The notes beneath the pieces are model-generated. The model made no database searches. It saw only the letters and a program-made list of their open reading frames with translations, and was not told the origin of the DNA. Below, one piece after another: positions 7,858-15,156 of a stretch of 64,000 bases of DNA. The DNA is taken from positions 20,113 to 84,112 of the forward strand of contig JAEXDQ010000055.1 of assembly GCA_023401595.1 (NCBI GenBank). The letters run 5' to 3'. The first letter of the stretch is position 1, and each line of letters starts with the position of its first letter. The position numbers were made by a program, and so were the translations under genes. Source of the stretch: Spirochaetota bacterium (GTDB taxonomy: Bacteria > Spirochaetota > Spirochaetia > Sphaerochaetales > Sphaerochaetaceae).

Positions 7858-10365
7858 ATGCCAGAAAAGGAACTGATGCCTATCGAGCAGCTGCTTCCCA
7901 ATAATCTGTTCATTCTGCCAATCACCGGCAATCCGGTTTTTCCAGGATTATTCACCCCCCTCATGGTCACCGACCAGGAGGATATCGATATCGTCGGGCA
8001 GGCGATCAACCACGGCGGAAACATCGGGCTGCTGCTAACGAAAGCCGATACGAACGGATCCGAATATGATCCGGAAAACCTGCATACAGTGGGCACGGTG
8101 GCGAAAGTCATCAAAAAAATCAAACTCCCCGACGGGGGAATCAACATCTTCATCTCCACCCTCAAGCGTTTCAGGGTACGACAGTTTTATCCGAGCGGGC
8201 CGTACCTCGTCGCGGAAGTGGAATATCTGGAGGACGTAGAGGACAGGCCCACGGAGCTACGCGCATGGACACGGCAGCTGATCAGCGAGATGAAGGAGCT
8301 TTCGAAGGGCAACCAGCTGTTTACTGAAGAGATGCGCCTGAACATGGTCAACATAGACCACCCGGGAAAGCTGGCTGATTTCATCGCCAGTATCCTCAAT
8401 GTGGAACGGGAGCAACAGCAGAAGATACTTGAGACGCTGAACGTCCGGGAACGGATCGAGAAAGTCCTTGTGTTCATCAAAAAGGAGCAGAAGCTGGCGA
8501 ACATGCAGGCCAAGATACAGGCGCGCATCAACCAGAAGCTGGAGAAGAACCAGCGGGAATATTTCCTTCGCGAAGAACTCAAGGCGATCCAGATAGAGCT
8601 TGGGATGACGAACGACCCCAAGACCAGTACATACGAAAAGCTAAAGAAAAAGATCGAGACGCTTCCACTTGAGGGAGAAGCGAAGGAGGCCGTCGGCAGC
8701 GAATTGGAGAAGTTCCAGCTGCTTGACCCGAACAGCCCGGAGTACTCCATCAGCAGGACGTATCTGGAGACGATCGCCGCGCTCCCATGGAAGGAGCCTA
8801 AGCCGGAGGATTTCTCCATCGAAAGCGCCCGAAAGATTCTGGAACGGGATCACTACGGAATGAAGGACGTCAAGGACAGGATCCTTGAGTTCCTCGCCGT
8901 TCGCAAAAAGAAACAGGATACGAAGGGATCCATCATCTGTCTGGTCGGGCCTCCCGGAGTCGGAAAGACTTCCGTCGGTGTGTCGATCGCTCGCGCGCTG
9001 AAAAAGGAGTACTATAGATTCTCCGTCGGCGGCATGCGCGACGAAGCCGAAATCAAAGGACATCGCAGGACCTATATCGGGGCCATGCCCGGCAAGATCA
9101 TCCAGGGGCTGAAGACGGTGAAGGCGAAGAATCCGGTTTTCCTGATCGACGAAATCGACAAGATGGGAGTCTCCTATCAGGGCGACCCGGCTTCAGCGTT
9201 GCTGGAGGTCCTCGATCCGGAGCAAAACGGTACGTTCAGGGACCACTACCTTGACATTCCGTTCGACCTGTCCGAGATTTTGTTCATAGTCACCGCCAAC
9301 GCTCTGGACACCATCCCCACCCCGTTGCTCGACCGTATGGAGGTCATCCAGCTGGCGGGCTATACGTCCGATGAAAAGCTGGCCATCGGCAAGAAGTATC
9401 TCGTGCCCAAGAGCATGAAGAAGCATGGGCTGACGAACAAGGAGGTCAAGTACACCTCCGCGATTCTCCGCAAGATCGCCGATGAGTACGCCAGGGAAGC
9501 TGGTGTACGAAACTACGAGAAGGCGTTGGACAAGATACACCGCAAGGTGGCTCTGGAGATCGAGGAGCTTCCGGCTGAGCAACTGAAGCTCCCGATCAAC
9601 CTCGACGCTGAACGTGTCGTCAAGTACCTGGGGCAGCCGATCTTCCATGAGGATGAAATACTGCGCGCCGACAGACCTGGAATGGCGGTCGGCCTTGCTT
9701 GGACCAGCATGGGCGGAGACACGCTTGTGATCGAGGCTCAGGAAATCCCTGGCAAGGGGGAACTGAAGCTTACGGGACAGCTTGGAGAGGTCATGCAGGA
9801 GTCGGCGAACATCGCCTACACCTGGCTCAGGGCCGCAAGCCCGCGCCACGGCATCGACATGGCTTGGTACGACAGGAACGGAATACATCTCCACGTGCCG
9901 GAGGGCGCGACGCCGAAGGACGGACCGTCAGCGGGCATCACCATGACCTGCGCCCTCTATTCGCTGGTCACCGGACAGACGATCGCCCCCGACCTGGCCA
10001 TGACCGGAGAGCTGACGCTCAAAGGGAAGGTCATGCCTATCGGAGGCCTGAAGGAGAAGGTTCTCGCCGCGAAACGGAACATGGTCAAGACGATTCTCGT
10101 CCCCCAGTTCAACAAACGGGACCTGGACAAGCTGGACGACAACCTGAAGGAAGGAATTGAATTCCATCTGGTGGGGGACATGGAGCAAGTGCTGTCCTAC
10201 GCCTTTCCGAACGACAAAATGCCGCATCTCGCCGATACAGAGGTGCAGGAGGCTAGACAGAAAGCGGAGCAGAGGGTAAAAGAAGAAGCCAGCCGACAGA
10301 ACTCGGCCATCGCGAAAGCGGTGGCGGAAGCCGTCGCGGCGGTATTCGCCCAACAGAAGGACTGA
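7858..10365 (+). CDS. lon: ATP-dependent Lon protease
   Basis: Cytosolic AAA+ protease for damaged and regulatory proteins. The 835 residues comprise an N-terminal substrate-binding domain (about 15-220), a coiled segment around 220-300, and an AAA+ module. The AAA+ module has Walker A GPPGVGKTS (K370), Walker B FLIDEIDK and RMEVIQLAGYT. The C-terminal protease domain carries the Ser-Lys dyad S691 (PKDGPSAG) and K734 (GGLKEKVLAAKR). The last 40 residues are alanine-rich and charged (AIAKAVAEAVAAVF), an extension beyond the usual end. GGAGG lies 7 bases before the ATG. The next gene starts two bases after the stop, so the pair is an operon. Confidence 0.98.
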   Translation: MPEKELMPIEQLLPNNLFILPITGNPVFPGLFTPLMVTDQEDIDIVGQAINHGGNIGLLLTKADTNGSEYDPENLHTVGTVAKVIKKIKLPDGGINIFISTLKRFRVRQFYPSGPYLVAEVEYLEDVEDRPTELRAWTRQLISEMKELSKGNQLFTEEMRLNMVNIDHPGKLADFIASILNVEREQQQKILETLNVRERIEKVLVFIKKEQKLANMQAKIQARINQKLEKNQREYFLREELKAIQIELGMTNDPKTSTYEKLKKKIETLPLEGEAKEAVGSELEKFQLLDPNSPEYSISRTYLETIAALPWKEPKPEDFSIESARKILERDHYGMKDVKDRILEFLAVRKKKQDTKGSIICLVGPPGVGKTSVGVSIARALKKEYYRFSVGGMRDEAEIKGHRRTYIGAMPGKIIQGLKTVKAKNPVFLIDEIDKMGVSYQGDPASALLEVLDPEQNGTFRDHYLDIPFDLSEILFIVTANALDTIPTPLLDRMEVIQLAGYTSDEKLAIGKKYLVPKSMKKHGLTNKEVKYTSAILRKIADEYAREAGVRNYEKALDKIHRKVALEIEELPAEQLKLPINLDAERVVKYLGQPIFHEDEILRADRPGMAVGLAWTSMGGDTLVIEAQEIPGKGELKLTGQLGEVMQESANIAYTWLRAASPRHGIDMAWYDRNGIHLHVPEGATPKDGPSAGITMTCALYSLVTGQTIAPDLAMTGELTLKGKVMPIGGLKEKVLAAKRNMVKTILVPQFNKRDLDKLDDNLKEGIEFHLVGDMEQVLSYAFPNDKMPHLADTEVQEARQKAEQRVKEEASRQNSAIAKAVAEAVAAVFAQQKD

Positions 10366-10367
10366 TC

Positions 10368-11717
10368 ATGATGGAACTGCTCTCCCCCGCCGGTACGTAC
10401 GAAAAGCTTGCGACGGCGTTCGACTATGGCGCCGACGCCGTATACATGGGGCTCAAGAATTTCTCAATGCGGGCTAACGCGGGGAATTTTTCGGATCGGG
10501 AATGGGAAGGGCTTTCCTCTTTGAAAAAACGACCGGGGAAAAGCGAGCGCAGGTTGTATTGCGCAATCAACATACTGTTCCACGAAGACGACCTCGCCGG
10601 ACTTCGGGAACAGCTGCCGTTGATTGCGCAATGGCCGTTCGACGCGTTCATCGTCACCGACTTGGGGGCGGCGGCCATCCTCAAGGAGGCGTTCCCTGAA
10701 AAGGAACTGCATCTATCGACCCAGGCGAGCTGCATCAACGCCGCCGCGGCGAAAGTCTACCGCGACATGGGGTTTTCGCGAATCGTTCTCGGTAGAGAAA
10801 CGCCGTTGGAGGATATCAGGAAAATCAAGGACGCCGTACCGGAACTGGAGCTGGAGGTGTTCGTCCACGGAGCGATGTGCATGGCCTATTCGGGCCGGTG
10901 CCTTCTTTCCAGCCACCTGACCGGCAGAAGCGGCAACCAAGGGGATTGCGCCCATACCTGCCGATGGAACTACCGGCTGATGGGCAGCGACCGCCTGAAC
11001 CGCTTGTCGGATGCGGACATCCTCGGCGGCGAAGCCTTTGCACTGGAAGAGGCTGAACGTCCGGGAACCTACTACCCCATCAGCGAACAGGACGGTTTCA
11101 CAACCATCCTCTCATCCAAAGACCTGTGCATGATCGACCACCTCGCCGAGCTACGCGACGCGGGGGTGGACTCGCTGAAAATCGAAGGGCGCATGAAATC
11201 GCTCTACTACGTGGCGCTCGTCACCCGGGCATACCGCAAAGCGTTGGATGCGTTGGAAGGGGCGCCCGGCTCCGAGCATTGGCAGGAATTCAGGAACGAA
11301 CTGTTCAATATCAGCCATCGGGAATACTCAACCGGATTCTTCTTCGGACACGGTCCGGTCGATCCAGAAATGGGAGGAGACGGCGAAACGACATCCGCTG
11401 TTGAAATCGATGGCGAAATAGACTTCGCGGCCACGCCCGGCTATATCAGGGATTACCTGTTTCTCGGTATTGTCGGAAAAGAAGTCAAGCCCGGGGTATT
11501 CGCTCTTGATATCCGCAACCAGATCAGGACGGGACAGCGACTTGAATATATCGGCCCCGATGTGCTGAGCATCGTTGACGAGACGTATAGTCCGCTCGAT
11601 GAAAATTTTGAACCGGTCGAACAGATCGACCATGGAAAGACATGCTATCTGTCAACTGACAAACCTGTGAAAACTGGATATCTGATAAGAAGAGTTAATG
11701 AACAAAACAACAAATAA
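10368..11717 (+). CDS. U32 peptidase-family protein (TrhP/YegQ-like)
   Basis: A 449-residue U32-family protein starting MELLSPAGTYEKL. It carries the family core EVFVHGAMCMAYSGRC followed by GNQGDCAHTCRW, whose cysteines bind an Fe-S cluster in characterised relatives. SLKIEGRMKSLYYVA and a C-terminal beta-barrel follow. Size and layout match TrhP/YegQ, needed for prephenate-dependent 5-hydroxylation of uridine 34 in tRNAs, more than RlhA or UbiU/UbiV. The assignment to tRNA hydroxylation is inferred. It is translated directly after lon with two bases between stop and start, and is presumably cotranscribed. Confidence 0.88.
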   Translation: MMELLSPAGTYEKLATAFDYGADAVYMGLKNFSMRANAGNFSDREWEGLSSLKKRPGKSERRLYCAINILFHEDDLAGLREQLPLIAQWPFDAFIVTDLGAAAILKEAFPEKELHLSTQASCINAAAAKVYRDMGFSRIVLGRETPLEDIRKIKDAVPELELEVFVHGAMCMAYSGRCLLSSHLTGRSGNQGDCAHTCRWNYRLMGSDRLNRLSDADILGGEAFALEEAERPGTYYPISEQDGFTTILSSKDLCMIDHLAELRDAGVDSLKIEGRMKSLYYVALVTRAYRKALDALEGAPGSEHWQEFRNELFNISHREYSTGFFFGHGPVDPEMGGDGETTSAVEIDGEIDFAATPGYIRDYLFLGIVGKEVKPGVFALDIRNQIRTGQRLEYIGPDVLSIVDETYSPLDENFEPVEQIDHGKTCYLSTDKPVKTGYLIRRVNEQNNK

Positions 11718-11728
11718 ATGTTCATTAA
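11695..11728 (+). terminator. AT-rich hairpin spanning the U32 gene stop
   Basis: TTAATGAACA (11695-11704) and TGTTCATTAA (11719-11728) form a perfect 10-bp stem around the stop codon. There is no clean T-run after it, so the terminator call is weak. Confidence 0.35.
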
Positions 11729-11796
11729 ACAAGAAAACTGATGTATAGTAACAACTACAATACGCTCATCCTATATGATTGAGGAACATACGTATC

Positions 11797-12588
11797 ATGA
11801 ATAATAGAAAGCTTTTCGTACAAGGGGCAAAATTTCCCCTGCTGGTGCTGCTGCTGATATTTTTTCCAATGACCATCTTTGCTGCTTCCGTCATGACGGA
11901 TCAATGGAGTTTTCTGAACAACTACGCGCCTTTCGTCCGTTTTGTCGCGGATGTCAAGAACGCCGAGCCTGTCGACAAGGTAGATCAGGGGTATGAGGCT
12001 TTTGTTGATTCCTTGCCAGCTTCCGGCCTGTCCAAGGCGAATCAGCTGATGGCTCACTCGAAGGCGAATACGACCTTGGCCCGGTATTATACCGAAATAC
12101 GCCCTAAACGCAACAACGACGCAAAGAGGCTGCTCAAAGAAGCGAATACACTGCTCGAAGAGGCCGCCGCGTTGGGGATCCCCGAATCAATGGCGTTGAC
12201 CCAGGAGGCCGACATCGATTCCATCTGGTATCTGATCAGTTCGATGAATATTTCAAAAGGATTGAACTCCACCAAGCTTACCGACAAAGCATGGGAACGG
12301 TACCCGGAAGAAATCACCGTCAAGGTACTCATGGCGAACAGATTGCTTTACGCCCCCGCCATCGGAGGAGGAGATACGAAAAAGGCCCTCATGATGTTTC
12401 TGGAACTTATGGAGACCGCCCAAGGGCAGATGTCTCCGTGGGACATGTTCTCCGTCTATTCCGGTATCGGCATGGCCTGCAAGAAGCTGGGAATGAACGA
12501 ACGTGCGATTCAATATCTGGAAGTAGCGACGCAGCTATATACAGGCGACAGTCAGATCGATGAAGCTCTTGCCGAGCTTCGAAAATAA
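11797..12588 (+). CDS. Secreted helical-repeat (TPR-like) protein
   Basis: A 263-residue protein with a clear signal peptide (hydrophobic LLVLLLIFFPMTIFA, cleavage after about residue 30). The mature part is almost all alpha-helical. Paired helices such as ALMMFLELMETAQG and ERAIQYLEVATQLYTG have the length and spacing of tetratricopeptide repeats, which usually hold protein complexes together. I recognise no specific family. ATG at 11797 is preferred, with GAGGA 11 bases upstream. The glycosyltransferase gene starts 11 bases after its stop, so the two are an operon and may share an envelope job. Confidence 0.65.
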   Translation: MNNRKLFVQGAKFPLLVLLLIFFPMTIFAASVMTDQWSFLNNYAPFVRFVADVKNAEPVDKVDQGYEAFVDSLPASGLSKANQLMAHSKANTTLARYYTEIRPKRNNDAKRLLKEANTLLEEAAALGIPESMALTQEADIDSIWYLISSMNISKGLNSTKLTDKAWERYPEEITVKVLMANRLLYAPAIGGGDTKKALMMFLELMETAQGQMSPWDMFSVYSGIGMACKKLGMNERAIQYLEVATQLYTGDSQIDEALAELRK

Positions 12589-12599
12589 AAGGAGCCTCC

Positions 12600-13748
12600 A
12601 TGTCATGGCTTGTTGTCTACAGTGTACTGATCTTCGCCATAGGCATCTACGCATTGTTGCTCTCCATTTCAAACGTACAGGTCCTCAGCAAGCAGATCCC
12701 GCGCACGCTGACGCATGACGGCCCGCTGATCTCGATCCTCGTCCCGGCGAGGAACGAGGAGCAGAACCTTCCCTCCTGCATAGAGTCCCTCCAGAAACAG
12801 GAATACCGAAATATCGAGATATTGATTCTCGATGACAATTCCACGGACCGGACCTGGAATGTCATACAGTCCTACGCGGAGAAGGATCCCAGGGTACGCG
12901 GCGTCAAAGGCCTGCCGCTTGCCGACGGCTGGAAAGGCAAGCTGTTTGCGATGCAGCAGCTGTTCGAAACCGCGAAGGGCGAATATCTCCTGTTCACGGA
13001 CGCGGACACCACGCACACCCCCCAGAGCGTAGCTTTTGGCTATAGCGTCTCTACAAAGAACAACGCGGCGTTGGTATCAGGATACCCTAGGGAAATTTGT
13101 CCGAGCTGGGGAGTCGGAAGCATCATCTCGGCGATGTTGTTCAATACCGTCCTCTACGTTCCCCTCGCCCTCCAGCGGTCCTACCCCAAATCAATATTCG
13201 CAATGGCGATCGGCCAGTATCTGTTCATCAGGCGCTCAGCCCTGGAGGACATCCAAGGATTCACCCGATTCAAAAATACGATTACCGACGACGTACACCT
13301 TGCGAGGGAATTCGTCAAACAGGGGCACCGGCAGCTTTTGGTCGATGCGTCCAGCGCCGTTTCATGTACCATGTACGCGACGACGAAGGAGGCTTTCGGA
13401 GGTATAGAACGCAGTATCGTAGGGGTCATCCCTCTGAAGCTCTTCCCGTTGATAGTACTGGCGGTAATAGTGCTGCTTTGCTGCGGACTGGCCCCGTCTG
13501 CGACAGCGGCCTGGATCGTGGCCGCCGCTCTAGGATATGAAAGCTTTATCATTCCAGCCATTCTCACCACCATCGGGACGGTACTCCTGTATGGGATATG
13601 GGCGATCATGGCATTGTTCCATGGATACCCGATCAGTGTCGCCTTGACGGGCTTCGTCACGTTTTTCTGGATTTGCGGGATGTACATACACGGACTGTTC
13701 AGGACTTTCACCAAGAAAGGGTTTAGCTGGAAGGGGCGGACAATCTGA
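12600..13748 (+). CDS. Membrane-bound family 2 glycosyltransferase (CrtQ/HpnB-like)
   Basis: An inverting nucleotide-sugar transferase of 382 residues. One N-terminal membrane helix (about 5-25) is followed by a GT-A domain with PARNEEQNLP, the DDNSTDRT loop, the DxD metal site DADTT and the catalytic region TDDVHLAREFVKQGH. Three or four C-terminal membrane helices follow (about 275-370). The topology resembles enzymes that glycosylate carotenoid acids or hopanoids (CrtQ, HpnB), so a lipid acceptor is likely but unidentified. AAGGAG lies 5 bases before the ATG. A CrtO-like acyltransferase lies at 62614, some 49 kb away, which would fit a glyco-acyl lipid but is not evidence of one. Confidence 0.8.
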   Translation: MSWLVVYSVLIFAIGIYALLLSISNVQVLSKQIPRTLTHDGPLISILVPARNEEQNLPSCIESLQKQEYRNIEILILDDNSTDRTWNVIQSYAEKDPRVRGVKGLPLADGWKGKLFAMQQLFETAKGEYLLFTDADTTHTPQSVAFGYSVSTKNNAALVSGYPREICPSWGVGSIISAMLFNTVLYVPLALQRSYPKSIFAMAIGQYLFIRRSALEDIQGFTRFKNTITDDVHLAREFVKQGHRQLLVDASSAVSCTMYATTKEAFGGIERSIVGVIPLKLFPLIVLAVIVLLCCGLAPSATAAWIVAAALGYESFIIPAILTTIGTVLLYGIWAIMALFHGYPISVALTGFVTFFWICGMYIHGLFRTFTKKGFSWKGRTI

Positions 13749-13818
13749 ACCACGCCCTGTCTTTTTAGGGCTAAAAGTGTAAAAACAGCATAAATTTTGC
13801 ATATTTTTTACTTTTTTC

Positions 13819-13849
13819 TTGCGTTTTAAGATGAAAATGCTACTATAAT
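13819..13849 (+). promoter_or_regulatory. Promoter of the histone H1-like gene
   Basis: A consensus TATAAT (13844-13849) is preceded, 19 bases away, by TTGCGT (13819-13824) in a very T-rich stretch. The predicted leader is about 20 bases with a strong AGGAGG. Confidence 0.65.
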
Positions 13850-13875
13850 GAGCAAGAACTATTTAGGAGGCTCGC

Positions 13876-14052
13876 ATGACTATTCATGAGCAGATCGTAG
13901 CACAGTATGAAACTTACATCGCCGAAAACGCAAAGTTCACCGAAAAAGGTGTAAAGGCTTCTGCGGCTAGAGCTCGAAAGGCTTTGGGTGAAATTGCCAA
14001 GCTTTGCAAAGACAGAAGAAAGGAAATTCAGGAAGAAAAAACCGCTGAATAA
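13876..14052 (+). CDS. Histone H1-like (Hc1-type) small basic protein
   Basis: A 58-residue protein: MTIHEQIVAQYETYIAENAK, then FTEKGVKASAARARKALGEI, then AKLCKDRRKEIQEEKTAE. The centre (EKGxKAxAxRARKALxEI, then RKEIQE) matches the short histone H1-like family (PF07432) of Chlamydia, Bacteroidetes and some other bacteria, which condenses the nucleoid. The chlamydial versions have a long lysine tail that is absent here, as in the short Bacteroidetes type. It has its own TATAAT promoter, a perfect AGGAGG 5 bases before ATG and its own terminator, so it is probably well expressed. A shifted or shorter frame is unlikely. Confidence 0.8.
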   Translation: MTIHEQIVAQYETYIAENAKFTEKGVKASAARARKALGEIAKLCKDRRKEIQEEKTAE

Positions 14053-14079
14053 GTTGTGCATTCCAGCGAATTACTTTGG

Positions 14080-14107
14080 TCGGGTTGGCGTTCAACCCGA
14101 TTTTTTT
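14080..14107 (+). terminator. Intrinsic terminator of the histone-like gene
   Basis: TCGGGTTGG and TCAACCCGA (14080-14100) form a 9-bp stem with a 3-base loop, followed by seven T. Confidence 0.92.
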
Positions 14108-14122
14108 GTCACCGACGCCAGC

Positions 14123-14179
14123 CCCTGCCCATACGGCAAATGCCCTGCCCATACGGCAAATGCCCTGCCCATACGGCAG
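14123..14179. repeat. 20-bp tandem repeat, three copies
   Basis: The unit ATACGGCAAATGCCCTGCCC recurs at 14131, 14151 and 14171 (the last is partial). It lies in the space between the terminator of the histone-like gene and the 3' end of the TetR gene. Confidence 0.9.
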
Positions 14180-14287
14180 AGCCCCCGGCTTGGGCCAGAG
14201 ACGGTCGTACATGATGACAATCAGCGGCAGCCGCGCTACCGGTCCCGCATCAGATTACAAGCCACGTATGAGGCGCGTATCATGGGG

Positions 14288-14854
14288 CTACATGACCACC
14301 TGCAACCCCAAACCGCTCACCTTGTAGATGAACTGGGCGATATCAGTAGGGCTTTCCTTCATGCCGCCTTGAACCCACGCCTGGATGATACCGACGCTTC
14401 CGTTCGCGGTAAATGTATAGAGCCATTCAAGCTGGCTGCGGTCCACATGCTTGGCGACCTGCTGCCATTCGTCCATGCATTTGTCATGGACAATGCATAA
14501 CAGTTCCCTGATAAATTCTTTATCCCCGTGTTCACTGAACAGAATCTTGCACAGATCCCCGTTCTTCTCTATGGACTGGAATATCTCCTGAAGCAGTACT
14601 TGGATTGAATCCGAACTCAACGAACGTTCCAAAGATTGGATGATTTCGCTGTACAGCTCCTTCTCGATCTGATGCAAGAGGTCGTATGGATCGGCATAAT
14701 GCGCATAGAAGGTACCTCTGTTCACTTCCGCCAGCTCACAGATGTCAGTCACCGTGATCTTGTTGATCGACCGTTCCTTCATCAGCTCCAGCAAGCTCTG
14801 GCGTAGGACCATCCTCGTATACTGGACTCTTCTATCTAGCTTGTTGTTTTTCAT
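14288..14854 (-). CDS. TetR/AcrR-family transcriptional regulator
   Basis: A 188-residue repressor-type protein. The N-terminal helix-turn-helix reads INKITVTDICELAEVNRGTF followed by YAHYADPYDLL, a canonical TetR DNA-binding domain (about 25-70). The C-terminal ligand domain resembles the DhaS-like TetR_C_7 type (SERSL..., WLYTFTANGSVGIIQAWV). No target operon is next to it on the same strand. I start at ATG 14854 with GAGGA 8 bases upstream. An in-frame ATG lies 9 bases earlier. Confidence 0.88.
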   Translation of the reverse strand: MKNNKLDRRVQYTRMVLRQSLLELMKERSINKITVTDICELAEVNRGTFYAHYADPYDLLHQIEKELYSEIIQSLERSLSSDSIQVLLQEIFQSIEKNGDLCKILFSEHGDKEFIRELLCIVHDKCMDEWQQVAKHVDRSQLEWLYTFTANGSVGIIQAWVQGGMKESPTDIAQFIYKVSGLGLQVVM

Positions 14855-14896
14855 CGCCCCCATCCTCGAACATCAGTTTTCCATACATAGTGGAAT

Positions 14897-14925
14897 ATAA
14901 TACAATTTTGAAAGAAAATAAACAA
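14897..14925 (-). promoter_or_regulatory. Promoter of the TetR gene
   Basis: On the minus strand TTGTTT (14920-14925), 17 bases, TATTAT (14897-14902). The leader is about 36 bases. The region is strongly A+T-rich against the surrounding sequence. Confidence 0.6.
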
Positions 14926-15074
14926 AATGTTTGATATTGTCGCTTTTACATCGATATTTCCCTATGTGATGATGGAGGTCTGTCGCCCCTACTTCGCCAG
15001 AAACGACGGATAACCCGCTTGCACGAACAGGCTTTTCTAAGTCGGCTTTTTTGGGGCGCGACTGACCAGACGAC

Positions 15075-15117
15075 AAAGAAAAGCCGTCGGAACTCCCTTT
15101 GGGGATATCCCGACGGC
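15075..15117 (-). terminator. Intrinsic terminator of valS
   Basis: On the minus strand GCCGTCGG pairs with CCGACGGC (15083-15117) around an inner short stem, followed by TTTTCTTT. It lies 40 bases after the valS stop. Confidence 0.85.
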
Positions 15118-15156
15118 CATCAGTCGCTCAGCGTTGCGTCGCGATACTACACACGA

